Source of the DNA: Salinicola salarius
GTDB taxonomy: Bacteria > Pseudomonadota > Gammaproteobacteria > Pseudomonadales > Halomonadaceae
Reading direction: 5' to 3'
DNA length: 64,000 bases
Assembly (NCBI RefSeq): GCF_003206135.1
Contig: NZ_PZJT01000003.1
Location: 78,316-142,315, forward strand
How positions within the stretch are numbered: position 1 is the first letter of the stretch; every line of letters starts with the position of its first letter. The notes below the pieces were generated by a model. That model was not told the DNA's origin. It did no database searches and saw only the letters and a program-made list of their open reading frames with translations. Positions 9,045 to 21,226 of the stretch are shown here, one piece after another. The translations under genes were made by a program, and so were the position numbers.

Positions 9045-9869
9045 ATGACCATCGAAGGCTTCATCCGCGAATTCACGCCTGTCGACGACGGCAGCGATTC
9101 GTCGCTGTCGTCGCGACGCCGGGCGTATGAGGCGCTACATGCGCGGCGGCGCGTGGCCGATCCGGCCGGCATGCAGATCTCCGACGAAGGCATCGGCGGG
9201 GTCGATGTGCGCCGCTTCCGCCCTGCCGGCTGCGTCGAAGGCAATGTCGTCTACCTGCACGGCGGCGGATGGAGCCTGGGCTCGATCGACAGCCATCAGG
9301 GCATTACCGCGAACCTGGCCGAACGCCTGCGGCGGGAGGTGATCAGCGTCGATTACCGGCTGCTGCCGGAGGCCACTTACGCCGAAGCGCTGGCCGACTG
9401 TCGTGCGGTCGTCGAAGCCGTTGGCCCGGTGGCGGTGATCGGCGACAGCGCCGGCGGCAGGTTGGCGATCGATGTCGCCCATACCAGCGAATGGAAAGGG
9501 TTGCTCGGATTGATCTACCCGGTTGTGGGTACGCCCACCGTCGAGACGCTGGGGGAAGACGGGCCGCTGCTGTCGCGAGCGGACATTCTGTCGCTGTGGC
9601 AGATGGCGGCGCCTGACGCGCCCGATGTCGACGCCGCCGTACCTCCGGCCAGAATCATCGAGACACTGGCCGTGGAGCGCGATCCGCTGACGCGACCGCT
9701 TGAGCAGGCGATCGAATCCTGGCGCCGGAATGGCGCTTCGGTCGGCTATCGTTGCGCGCCGGACATGGTACACGCCGCCCTGCACGGACATGGCGATCTG
9801 CCGGAAATGCAAACCGCCTGGCAGGACTTCTGCCAGGCGGTCGAAAAGCGACTCAGCGCCGATTCATAG
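9045..9869 (+). CDS. Alpha/beta hydrolase, hormone-sensitive-lipase (HSL) type
   Basis: A 274-residue esterase-like protein. The oxyanion motif HGGGW lies at residues 72-76, DYRLLPEATYAEALADC at 103-119 and the nucleophile elbow GDSAGG at 133-138 (Ser135). Aspartate and histidine candidates of the triad lie near the C-terminus (MVHAALHGHGD). These are diagnostic of the HSL/alpha-beta hydrolase_3 family, which cleaves short-chain esters. A good ribosome site (CGGAGG) precedes the ATG. The substrate is unknown and the flanking genes give no clear clue. Its stop codon lies inside the first unit of a 16-bp tandem repeat. Confidence 0.85.
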   Translation: MTIEGFIREFTPVDDGSDSSLSSRRRAYEALHARRRVADPAGMQISDEGIGGVDVRRFRPAGCVEGNVVYLHGGGWSLGSIDSHQGITANLAERLRREVISVDYRLLPEATYAEALADCRAVVEAVGPVAVIGDSAGGRLAIDVAHTSEWKGLLGLIYPVVGTPTVETLGEDGPLLSRADILSLWQMAAPDAPDVDAAVPPARIIETLAVERDPLTRPLEQAIESWRRNGASVGYRCAPDMVHAALHGHGDLPEMQTAWQDFCQAVEKRLSADS

Positions 9870-9915
9870 AAGGTGCCAGTCGTAGAGGGTGCCAATCACA
9901 GAGGGTGCCAGAGGC
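9868..9915. repeat. 16-bp tandem repeat, three copies
   Basis: Three imperfect 16-bp units of form AGAGGGTGCCARTCRY lie at 9868-9883, 9884-9899 and 9900-9915. They start at the hydrolase stop codon and end just before the stop codon of the convergent binding-protein gene. Confidence 0.8.
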
Positions 9916-9917
9916 GT

Positions 9918-10859
9918 TCAGCTACCCAGCTGCGCCTTGATCGCGTCGATGGCCGGCTCGCCATCCCTGGTGGTGACGCCATCCAGCCACTGGGCAACGG
10001 TATCGTAGTGATCGCGAATCCACTCGCTGGCAACCTTGTCGGCCGGGCGCTCCTCGTGACTGTACTCGTAGACCCAGTCGTTCTGAGCTTCGATATCGAC
10101 CTGATACTGGGAAAGGAAGCGATAGAGGTTGGCATCCTTCGATTTCAGATCGGCTGGCACTACGGTCCACACCGTGCTGAGAATATCCGCCGTGCCGCTA
10201 TCGTCGGAATCCTCCAGATAGTAGAGGTCATAGCTGACGTTCATCCAGTGCGGTTCCCAGCCGACGAACGTGACCCACTGCTTGTCGCTGATCTTCTGGT
10301 CGGCGTACGCCAGCATGGCAGATGTCGAACTTTCCCGTAGCTGCCAGTCGCCCAGCCCGGCCGCGTCTTCGTCGATCGCGGCGAGGATCGCATCGTTGAT
10401 GCCGGTACCGGCCTCGATGCCCTGAATCTCGCCGTTGAAGCGATCCTTGTAGCGATCGAGATCGGCCACGCTGTTCACGCCCGCCTCGTGAACGTACTCC
10501 GGCACCACCAGCCCGGAATTGGCGTTGCTGATGTTCTTGGCTACCTTGTCGACCTTGTCGTCGGCCACCAGCGGCTCGATCATCTCCTCCTCGATCGGAT
10601 ACCAGCCGCCCAGGTAGACATCCAGGTCATCGTTGGCCAGACCGTTAAGAATGACGCCGACGGCCAGCTCGCTCTGCTGGGTCTGGTAACCCATCGCCTC
10701 GAGGATCTGCGAGGCGACTTCGGACTTCACCGTCACCCCCGGCCACGGCGGCACGCCAAAGCGTACGGTATCGAGATCGGCCTGCGCCGATCCGGCTGCC
10801 AGCAGCGTCAGCGGCAGTGCGGCAGCCACGACCCGGCGTTTCACGTTCGAATGACCCAT
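9918..10859 (-). CDS. Glycine-betaine/proline-type ABC transporter substrate-binding protein (ProX/OpuAC family)
   Basis: A 313-residue periplasmic binding protein. A signal peptide ends at AQA (about 27), followed by an OpuAC-type domain with the aromatic-cage tryptophans expected for quaternary-amine ligands: PPWPG (37-41), GGWYP and GWEPHWMN. It should capture glycine betaine, choline or a related osmolyte in the periplasm. No permease or ATPase gene is adjacent, so it is an orphan that probably serves a ProVW-like transporter encoded elsewhere. The family and aromatic motifs are clear; the exact ligand is not. Confidence 0.87.
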   Translation of the reverse strand: MGHSNVKRRVVAAALPLTLLAAGSAQADLDTVRFGVPPWPGVTVKSEVASQILEAMGYQTQQSELAVGVILNGLANDDLDVYLGGWYPIEEEMIEPLVADDKVDKVAKNISNANSGLVVPEYVHEAGVNSVADLDRYKDRFNGEIQGIEAGTGINDAILAAIDEDAAGLGDWQLRESSTSAMLAYADQKISDKQWVTFVGWEPHWMNVSYDLYYLEDSDDSGTADILSTVWTVVPADLKSKDANLYRFLSQYQVDIEAQNDWVYEYSHEERPADKVASEWIRDHYDTVAQWLDGVTTRDGEPAIDAIKAQLGS

Positions 10860-11016
10860 GAAGCGTCTCCTTGAAGTTGTTATCGAATGGAACTCCTCTA
10901 CTACTCTGCCGATTCAGGAGACAATGAATTGACCGGAAGCGACGCAAAATACGCACCAATCGTCATCGGTAGCCGGTAAGCGCTGTCATCGCATCCACCG
11001 CGCTCGAAGCGCAAAG

Positions 11017-11051
11017 AGAAAAAAGCCCGCCTGCGCATCGGCCAGGCGGGC
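11017..11051 (-). terminator. Rho-independent terminator of fghA
   Basis: A perfect 9-bp GC stem (11025-11033 with 11043-11051) has a 9-base loop. On the minus strand it is followed by a T-rich run. It lies 34 bp after the fghA stop codon. Confidence 0.8.
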
Positions 11052-11084
11052 CAGGGTTCGATCGATGTTGAGATTGACGCCCCG

Positions 11085-11942
11085 TCACCGCTTGGCGTAA
11101 AGCCGCTCGGCGTGATAACTCAGGTGGTCGTCGATGAAGCTGGCGATGAAGAAATAACTGTGGTCATAGCCGGGATGCCGGCGCAGCGTCAGCGGATGGT
11201 CATGCTCCTCGCAGACCGCCTCCAGCCGCTCGGGCTTGAGCTGCTCCGCGAGGAAGTTATCCGCCTCGCCCTGATCGATGAACAGCGGCTGACGCGACGA
11301 CCCCTTGGCAACGAGCTCGCAGGTATCGTACTGCGTGCGCAGGCCGACATCGTCGCCCAGATAGTTCTCGAACGCCTTCTGGCCCCACGGCACCTGGCTC
11401 GGATTGACGATCGGCGCGAATGCCGAGACCGCGGCATAGCGCCCCGGCTGGCGCAGCGCCAGCACCAGCGCACCGTGTCCGCCCATCGAATGCCCGCTGA
11501 TCGATTCGCGGCCATTGACCGGGAAGTGCAGCCGCACCACCGAGGGCAGCTCTTCGGTGACGTAATCGTACATCCGGTAGTGCTTCGACCACGGTTCCCG
11601 CTTCGCGTTGAGATAGAAGCCGGCGCCGGAGCCGAAATCGTAGCTGTCGTGTTCGCCGGGCAGATCCAGGCCGCGCGGGCTGGTATCCGGACACACGATC
11701 GCGATGCCGAGCTCGGCAGCCATCCTCTGCGCGCCGGCCTTCTGCATGAAGTTCTCGTCGTTGCAGGTCAGACCGGAGAGCCACCACATCAGCGGCACCC
11801 GGCCCTCTTCGGCCTGCGGCGGCAGATAGATCGCGAAAATCATGTCGCAATCCAGCGCCCGCGAGTAATGCTTGTAGCGCTTGACCCAGCCACCGAAGCT
11901 CTTGGTGGCCGAGACGAGCTCCAATTGTTCGCTCATCGACAT
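11085..11942 (-). CDS. fghA: S-formylglutathione hydrolase
   Basis: A 285-residue cytoplasmic esterase-D family enzyme that hydrolyses S-formylglutathione to formate and glutathione, the last step of glutathione-dependent formaldehyde detoxification. The nucleophile elbow is GHSMGGHG (Ser152). The oxyanion region LSGLTCNDENF (55-65), a triad aspartate in IDQGEADNF and the histidine in HPGYDHSYFF match the family. The length equals E. coli FrmB/YeiG. It follows frmA on the same strand after a 143-bp spacer full of repeats and is closed by a terminator. Confidence 0.95.
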   Translation of the reverse strand: MSMSEQLELVSATKSFGGWVKRYKHYSRALDCDMIFAIYLPPQAEEGRVPLMWWLSGLTCNDENFMQKAGAQRMAAELGIAIVCPDTSPRGLDLPGEHDSYDFGSGAGFYLNAKREPWSKHYRMYDYVTEELPSVVRLHFPVNGRESISGHSMGGHGALVLALRQPGRYAAVSAFAPIVNPSQVPWGQKAFENYLGDDVGLRTQYDTCELVAKGSSRQPLFIDQGEADNFLAEQLKPERLEAVCEEHDHPLTLRRHPGYDHSYFFIASFIDDHLSYHAERLYAKR

Positions 11943-11964
11943 GATGCTCTCCTTGGCTTTCTAT

Positions 11965-12085
11965 CCATGCACCCCGATACCGGCGCCTACTCTCCATGCG
12001 CCCCGGAACCGGCGCCTACTCTCCATGCGCCCCAAAACCGGGCTCTTGCGCTTTTGATCTGCGCTCGTAGTCCGTGGCTCGTGGC

Positions 12086-12086
<1 letters not shown>
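11965..12086. repeat. 29-bp tandem repeat (3 copies) plus heptamer run, same family as window start
   Basis: Three 29-bp units start at 11965, 11994 and 12023. The first two carry the GCGCC/GGCGC-type hairpin core and the third is degenerate. They are followed by CGTAGTC, CGTGGCT and CGTGGCT (12066-12086), which run into the frmA stop codon. Hairpin core and heptamers match the element at 14-137 in order and in their position beside a stop codon. Confidence 0.75.
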
Positions 12087-14353
<2,267 letters not shown>

Positions 14354-14400
14354 AAAACAGGGAGATCAGGGATAAGGCAGGTCGGTGGCAGGCAGGTGGA

Positions 14401-15135
14401 TCAATGATTGAAGAAGTGATCGATGCCATCGTTGAGATAGGCGTCGCCGAATTCGGCCTCCCGCGCCAGCGCCTCGGGGTCGGGCAGCTCGATACGCTGG
14501 CGAGAGCGCAGCAGCAGCCCTTCCTCGCGGAAGGCGGTCAGGGTCCGGCTCACGTGCACCGACGACAGCCCCAGCGCATCGCCGAGATGCTGCTGGGACA
14601 GCGGTAGACGAATGCTGTTGCCCTGGCGTGCCTTGGTGCGCTCCAGGCGCACGTACATTTCGTAGATCAGATGAGCCAGACGCTGACGCGCGCTGCGTCG
14701 GGCGAGGTTGACGAGACGCTCGGTCAACAGGGCCTGCTGATGAGACGAGATGGCAAAGAAGATGGTCGACAGCATCAGCGATTCGCGGAAGACGTTGATC
14801 AGACGCCGATGGGGAAAATGGCACACGACGCCATCCTCGAGCATGGCGACGCCGGTCAGGCGCTCCTTGAAGGCAAATTCCCGCAGCCCGATGATATCGC
14901 CGGGCAGATATATCTCGAGAATCTGTCGGGAGCCATCTTCCATGTAGCGAAAAGAGTAGGCCCACCCCTTGCTGAGCGTACAGAACTCGCGCGCCGGATC
15001 CCCCTCCTGCCACAAAATCTCGTCGGCCTTGACCTCGGTCGGGCTCTGCTCGAGCTCGACCAGCAACGCTTCATCGTTTTTGGAAAGCTCACCGTAATGC
15101 TTGAAATGACGGACGATACAACTGTCTTGGCTCAT
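14401..15135 (-). CDS. Crp/Fnr-family transcriptional regulator without an Fe-S cysteine set
   Basis: A 244-residue regulator. An N-terminal cyclic-nucleotide-type beta-roll contains YLPGDIIGLREF and a C-terminal winged helix-turn-helix contains LSQQHLGDALGLSSVHVSRTL. The protein has only scattered cysteines (C6, C52 and one near 104). The four-cysteine arrangement of FNR/Anr is missing, so it is not an oxygen-sensing Fe-S FNR. Residues of the CRP cAMP pocket are not obviously conserved either, so the signal is unknown. It stands alone between the LysR gene and sdaA, with 47 bp and 151 bp spacers. Confidence 0.85.
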   Translation of the reverse strand: MSQDSCIVRHFKHYGELSKNDEALLVELEQSPTEVKADEILWQEGDPAREFCTLSKGWAYSFRYMEDGSRQILEIYLPGDIIGLREFAFKERLTGVAMLEDGVVCHFPHRRLINVFRESLMLSTIFFAISSHQQALLTERLVNLARRSARQRLAHLIYEMYVRLERTKARQGNSIRLPLSQQHLGDALGLSSVHVSRTLTAFREEGLLLRSRQRIELPDPEALAREAEFGDAYLNDGIDHFFNH

Positions 15136-15286
15136 TACCCTTGCCCTTGTTCATGCTTTTAGCGATCGTCAGATTACGGAAATCGATATTGGCATAGCCA
15201 GCCAGGATTGTCGTTATCCCGCGTCAGGGATCACGATCCAAGCACAAGACTTGAGACACTTCTGTCAATTTCAAGATTGAAAAGAC

Positions 15287-16666
<1,380 letters not shown>

Positions 16667-16750
16667 GTGACTACCTCTGATGTCGCTCGGGCGCCAGAAT
16701 CCGTCGTTCCTGGAACTGGCGCATGATGTAGTTTGACTTCAGTCTGGCCG

Positions 16751-16763
16751 CCGGTTAAACCGG
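16751..16763. promoter_or_regulatory. 13-bp palindrome between sdaA and the divergent LysR gene
   Basis: CCGGTTAAACCGG is a perfect palindrome with a central A, in the 141-bp divergent spacer 45 bp before the LysR start. It is a candidate operator by position and symmetry only. Confidence 0.4.
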
Positions 16764-16807
16764 AAACAATCGATAAAAACTGCCAATACCTATAGCCTTG
16801 CTAAACC

Positions 16808-17755
16808 ATGATCCAGTCACTCAATGCTCAGACCCATGCCTGGCTGAAAGTCTTCGCCGTCAGTGCCCGCCTCCTGTCGTTCACCCGGGCAGCAGAGGAG
16901 CTTCATGTCACCACCGGCGCGGTCAGCCAGCAGATCAAGCAGCTGGAAGAGCGGCTCGGGTTTCGTCTGTTCAGGCGTCTGCCGCGCCAGCTGGCGTTGA
17001 CGGAAGAAGGGGAACGGCTGGCCCGGGTCGTCGCCCAGGCTTACGATGCCGTCGGGCTGGAGGTCGATCGCCTGCGCGGCGGGGTCATGAGCGGCGTGCT
17101 CAGGCTACGCTGCCTGCCGTCGTTTCTGGCCAAGTGGCTGATGCCGAGACTGCCGCGGCTGCAGGCCCGCTTCCCCGATATCGAGCTGCACGTCACGGCG
17201 GAAGACAGCAATCTTTCGTTGCTTGACGGCGGCTACGATCTGGCCATCGATCTCAACGACGGCCACTATCCGGGCCTCCAGACCACGCCGTTGATCGACG
17301 AGAAGATCTTCGCCGTCTGCTCGCCGCAACTGCTCAGGCGGCGCCCGCCGCTCACCACTCCCGAGGCGCTGGGCTACTATCCGCTGCTGCACGACGTCAC
17401 GGCCTGGCGAGGCAGTCACGATTATGCGGAGTGGGAGCACTATCTGCGGGCGATTGGCGGTGAACAGGTCAACGTACGCCGAGGCTACACGTTCAACCGC
17501 AACCAGCTGACGGTGGAGGCGGCGATCGCCGGCATGGGCGTGGCGATCGCGCGCCGGACGCTGATCGGCGACGAGTTGGACAGCGGACGCCTGATCGCGC
17601 CGTTCGCCGGCTCGGTGGCGACCGGCAAGCGCTACGGCCTGGTCTATCAGCAGGGGGCTCTGGACGACCGCCGCGTACGAGCGGTTCACGACTGGCTGGA
17701 GGAGGAAGCGCGGCGATCCGTGGAGACCGCCCCGCTTTTCGATTCAACCGAGTGA
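16808..17755 (+). CDS. LysR-family regulator (GcvA-like), divergent from sdaA
   Basis: A 315-residue LTTR. The helix-turn-helix region is LLSFTRAAEELHVTTGAVSQQIKQLE (residues 21-46), followed by LGFRLFRRLPRQLALTEEG, characteristic of the GcvA/AmpR-like branch, then the effector-binding domain (LRLRCLPSFLAKWLMPRLP onward). GcvA-type proteins often regulate amino-acid metabolism, which fits divergence from the serine deaminase gene. No clear ribosome site precedes the ATG. Confidence 0.85.
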   Translation: MIQSLNAQTHAWLKVFAVSARLLSFTRAAEELHVTTGAVSQQIKQLEERLGFRLFRRLPRQLALTEEGERLARVVAQAYDAVGLEVDRLRGGVMSGVLRLRCLPSFLAKWLMPRLPRLQARFPDIELHVTAEDSNLSLLDGGYDLAIDLNDGHYPGLQTTPLIDEKIFAVCSPQLLRRRPPLTTPEALGYYPLLHDVTAWRGSHDYAEWEHYLRAIGGEQVNVRRGYTFNRNQLTVEAAIAGMGVAIARRTLIGDELDSGRLIAPFAGSVATGKRYGLVYQQGALDDRRVRAVHDWLEEEARRSVETAPLFDSTE

Positions 17756-17795
17756 GCCAGGCTTTGGAAATAACCAGGCTCTATCTGAAAAGTGT

Positions 17796-18983
17796 CTAGC
17801 GCACGACCCCGCGCTCGCGCAGCGCCGCCAGACGCTCTCCCTCAACGCCCAGCGTCGCCAGCACCTCGTCGGTATGCTGGGCAAAGACCGGCGCCGGCCG
17901 GCGAATTTGAGACGGCGTCTGGGATAGTTTGCTGGCGAAGCCGATGGTCTGCATGCGCCCGATCACCGGGTGGTCCAGCTCCTGCACCATGCCCCGCTCC
18001 CGGTAGTGCGGATCGTCCATCGCCTGGGCGAAGTCGTTGATCGGCCCGGCCGGTACGCCGGCTTCATCGCACAGTGCCAGCCAGTGCTGCCGGTCTGCCG
18101 TGCACATCAGTTCTTCCAGCAGCGCCTCCAGCGCATCGACGTTCTTTCCCCGGTCGCTATTGGTGACGAAGCGAGGATCGGCGGTCAGATCAGGCCGTTG
18201 CAGCACGTCGTTGCAGAACCGCTCCCAGGTACGCTGGTTGGCGCATCCCAGCATCATGTAGCCGTCGCGAACCTTGACCGCCTGGTAAGGCGCGGAGACC
18301 CGGTGCCGCCATCCGGTCGGCTGCGGGACGCGCCCTTCGGCGAAGTAGGCCGCCGCTTCCCAGGTGAACCAGGGCAGGCCGCACTCGGCGATCGCCACGT
18401 CCACCAGTTGCCCCTCCCCCGTCTTTTGCTTGTGAATGTAGGCCGCCAGTATCGAGTAGATCGCGGTGATCCCGGCGCCGATATCGTAGACCGCCACGCC
18501 GGTCTTCAACGGCCGCCGGCCGGGCTCGCCGGTCATCGACATCAAGCCGGTCATGCCCTGGGCGACCAGGTCGAACCCGCCCTTGCGCCGATACGGCCCC
18601 GTCTGGCCGTAGCCGGAGATCGAGCAGTAGACCAGGCCGGGATTGATGCCCTTGAGCGTCTCGTAGTCGATCTTCAACGACTGGGTAACGCCGGGCCGAT
18701 AGTTCTCGACCACCACATCCGCTTCCCGCGCCAGTTCATAGAAGAGCGCCAGCCCGTCGGGCTCCTTGAGATTGAGCGAGATGCTGCGCTTGTTGCGGTT
18801 GATCTGCGCGAAGCAGGTGGACTCGTCGTTGACGTATGGCCCCATCTGACGGCTGTCGTCGCCGCCCTGGGTCTTCTCGACCTTGATCACGTCGGCGCCC
18901 ATGTCTCCCAGCACCATGGTGCAGTATGGCCCGGCCATGATCTGCGAGATATCGAGTACCTTCATGCCTTCCAGCGGTAACAT
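17796..18983 (-). CDS. Type III (CaiB/BaiF) acyl-CoA transferase
   Basis: A 395-residue CoA-transferase of the formyl-CoA/L-carnitine transferase family. It shows LDISQIMAGPYCTMVLGDMG (10-29), GADVIKVE (29-36), NRNKRSISLNLK, the catalytic aspartate in VAVYDIGAG (D167) and GQLVDVAIAE (191-200). It moves CoA from a donor thioester onto a carboxylic acid. It is the last gene of an operon beginning with a TRAP transporter, so it probably activates the imported acid; the crotonase just upstream would act on the product. Strong ribosome site (AAGGAG). The acid is not identifiable from the sequence. Confidence 0.88.
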   Translation of the reverse strand: MLPLEGMKVLDISQIMAGPYCTMVLGDMGADVIKVEKTQGGDDSRQMGPYVNDESTCFAQINRNKRSISLNLKEPDGLALFYELAREADVVVENYRPGVTQSLKIDYETLKGINPGLVYCSISGYGQTGPYRRKGGFDLVAQGMTGLMSMTGEPGRRPLKTGVAVYDIGAGITAIYSILAAYIHKQKTGEGQLVDVAIAECGLPWFTWEAAAYFAEGRVPQPTGWRHRVSAPYQAVKVRDGYMMLGCANQRTWERFCNDVLQRPDLTADPRFVTNSDRGKNVDALEALLEELMCTADRQHWLALCDEAGVPAGPINDFAQAMDDPHYRERGMVQELDHPVIGRMQTIGFASKLSQTPSQIRRPAPVFAQHTDEVLATLGVEGERLAALRERGVVR

Positions 18984-19109
18984 GGCGATTCTCCTTGCCT
19001 GTCTTCGAAACGGCTAATAGAGCGATTGATCGACGCACGCCCCCGCCGTGAACTCGACAGCGAGTCCACGCCAGTCACCGATGGGAGCGAGGCGGCGCCG
19101 GTTGGCGGG

Positions 19110-19898
19110 CTAGCGGCCCTGCCAGGTATACGGGGTCTTGTCGACGAATCGCCTGACGGCGCCCTTGAAATCTTCGCTGGTGTAGCACAGCGCGATCAGG
19201 TCGTCGGCAGCCTCATGGCCGGGGCGGCGCCGATCCAGAATCCGGTTGATGCAGGCCTTGGTCGCGCGCATCGTCAGCGGGGCATGTCCGGCCAGCGTCT
19301 CGGCGAGCTTCGCCGCTGTCTCGTCGAGGGCTTCGCTGTCGACGATCTCGTCGATCAGGCCGACGGACAGCGCCTCCTCCGCCCCGATCATCTTCGCCAG
19401 CATCAGCACGCGCTTGGTGCGCGCGATCCCGATCAGATCGACCAGCCGCGAGATGTTGGTGATCGACAGGCAGTTGCCCAGCGTCCTGGCGATGGGAATG
19501 CCGAACTTGAAAGCGCCATTGGCGTAGCGGAAGTCGCAGGCCATCGCGATGGCCGCGCCCCCACCGACACAGTAGCCGTCGATCAGCGCGACCGTCGGCG
19601 TTTCCAGTCGCTCGATCCCGCCGATCACCGCATCGATCCGGCGTTCATAGTCGATGCCGTCGCCGCGCTCGCGGAAGTCGACGAACTGCTTGATATCGGT
19701 GCCCGCGACGAACGCTTCGCCGCCCTCGCCGCGAAAGGCGATCAACTTGATCTCCTCGTCTTCGTCGAATCGTTGGCAGGCCTGGATCATGGTTTCGTAC
19801 ATGTGCCAGGTCATCGCGTTGCGGGCCTCGGGGCGGTTGAAGCGAATCCAGCCGATCGCCCCACGCTGGTAGCAGCGGATTTCGTCATCCTGGGTCAT
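19110..19898 (-). CDS. Crotonase-superfamily enzyme lacking both classical catalytic glutamates
   Basis: A 262-residue enoyl-CoA hydratase/isomerase-fold protein. The CoA oxyanion-hole motifs are intact: AFVAGTDI (62-69) and the glycine run in CVGGGAAIAMACD (110-122). The two glutamates that activate water in enoyl-CoA hydratase (rat E144 and E164) are replaced by A116 and I136 (GGGAAIA and FGIPIARTLG). Simple syn-hydration is therefore doubtful; isomerase, lyase, decarboxylase or hydrolase chemistry is possible. The start at 19898 follows an AGGAG site. It sits 41 bp after dctM and 126 bp before the CoA-transferase, all on one strand. Confidence 0.85.
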   Translation of the reverse strand: MTQDDEIRCYQRGAIGWIRFNRPEARNAMTWHMYETMIQACQRFDEDEEIKLIAFRGEGGEAFVAGTDIKQFVDFRERGDGIDYERRIDAVIGGIERLETPTVALIDGYCVGGGAAIAMACDFRYANGAFKFGIPIARTLGNCLSITNISRLVDLIGIARTKRVLMLAKMIGAEEALSVGLIDEIVDSEALDETAAKLAETLAGHAPLTMRATKACINRILDRRRPGHEAADDLIALCYTSEDFKGAVRRFVDKTPYTWQGR

Positions 19899-19939
19899 GG
19901 TGTCAGTTCTCCTGGGTCGATGCCTGCCGGTTTCCGGTA

Positions 19940-21226
19940 TCAGGTGCCGTAGATCAGATTCACGAGCAGTAGCGCGAAGTCGGGCACGTAGGTGTTGAAC
20001 AGCAGCACTACGAACAGCACTCCCAGGAACCAGAGGTTGGTTCGCGTCGTACGCCAGATATCGGCCTTGGCGATCGAGCACGAGGCGATCAGTACGCTCG
20101 CCACGGGCGGAGTCTGCTGGCCGATGGCCAGGTTGAGCGTGACGATCAGGCCGAAGTGCAGCGGATCGATGCCCACCTGGATAATCAGCGGCAGCACGAT
20201 CGGCACCACCAGAATGATCGCCGCCGCCGAGTGCAGGAACACGCCAAGAATCAGGAAGATGATATTGAGCAGCGCCAGGATGACGTACTTGTTGTCGGTC
20301 AAGCCGGCGATCGAATTGGCCAGTTGTTGCGGCAGCTGGGATTCGGTGAGATAGAGCCCCACCAGTGCGGAACTGGCGACCAGCAGCATCACCACGGCAG
20401 TCTGGATGCCGGCATCCAGGCAGGACTTCCACAGGGTCTTGAGCGAGAACTCCCGATAGATCACGGCACTGATGAAGATCGCGACCACGACCGCCAGCGC
20501 CGCGCCTTCGGTGGCGGTGACGATGCCGCCGAAGATGCCGCCGAGAATGATCACCGGAATCATCAGCGCCCAGATCGCCTCCTTGAACGACTTCCAGACT
20601 CGGCTGGCCTGAAAACGCCCTTCGGAAGGAAAGTTGTGCTTGCGTGCCAGGAAGTAGCAGACCACGGCCAGGCCCAGGGCGCCCAGTAGCCCCGGGAAGA
20701 TACCGGCGACGAACATCTTCACCACAGACTCTCCCGACATGACCGCGTACAGGATCATCGGGATCGATGGCGGCAGGATGATCGCCAGGCTGGCAGCGGA
20801 CGAAGAGATCGCCGCAGCGAACTCCTTCGAGTAGCCGCGGTTCTTCATCGCGGGAATCAGCAGGCTGCCCAGCGCGGAGACGCCGGCCACGGCAGAGCCG
20901 GAGATCTCGGCGAAGAAGATCGATGAGCCGATGGTCACCATCGCCAGGCCGCCCTTGACGAAGCCGACCAGCGAAGCGGCGAAGTCGATCAGACGCCGCG
21001 AGATGCTGGAGGCGTTCATGATCGCCCCGGCCAGAATGAACAACGGGATGGCGATCAGCGGAAAGTTGGTCGCGCCCTCGAACATGGTCAGGCCGATATT
21101 GGGCAACGCATAGACGCCGTAGCTGGAGTAGACGGCGACGGCGCCGACCAGGCCCAGCGCGATGGCGATCGGCACGTTGAGCACGATCAACAGCAATAGT
21201 CCTACGAACATCAGTGCCAGAATCAT
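19940..21226 (-). CDS. TRAP transporter large permease (DctM family)
   Basis: A 428-residue integral membrane protein with about 12 hydrophobic segments, the ion-coupled translocation subunit of a tripartite ATP-independent transporter. It shows IAIPLFILAGAIMN, EISGSAVAGVSALGSLLIPAM, ILPPSIPMILYAV and QTPPVASVLIASC, hallmark positions of DctM/SiaM-type subunits. Its ATG overlaps the stop codon of the small permease by 4 bp (ATGA), implying translational coupling. Substrate specificity resides mainly in the DctP protein encoded upstream. Confidence 0.93.
   Translation of the reverse strand: MILALMFVGLLLLIVLNVPIAIALGLVGAVAVYSSYGVYALPNIGLTMFEGATNFPLIAIPLFILAGAIMNASSISRRLIDFAASLVGFVKGGLAMVTIGSSIFFAEISGSAVAGVSALGSLLIPAMKNRGYSKEFAAAISSSAASLAIILPPSIPMILYAVMSGESVVKMFVAGIFPGLLGALGLAVVCYFLARKHNFPSEGRFQASRVWKSFKEAIWALMIPVIILGGIFGGIVTATEGAALAVVVAIFISAVIYREFSLKTLWKSCLDAGIQTAVVMLLVASSALVGLYLTESQLPQQLANSIAGLTDNKYVILALLNIIFLILGVFLHSAAAIILVVPIVLPLIIQVGIDPLHFGLIVTLNLAIGQQTPPVASVLIASCSIAKADIWRTTRTNLWFLGVLFVVLLFNTYVPDFALLLVNLIYGT

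Noticed and set aside
11965..12051. CRISPR-like array because of 29-bp repeats
   Set aside because: The units are contiguous with no spacers, degenerate in the third copy, and there are no cas genes in the window.
14401..15135. Oxygen-sensing FNR/Anr
   Set aside because: The N-terminal cysteine cluster is missing; only three scattered cysteines are present.
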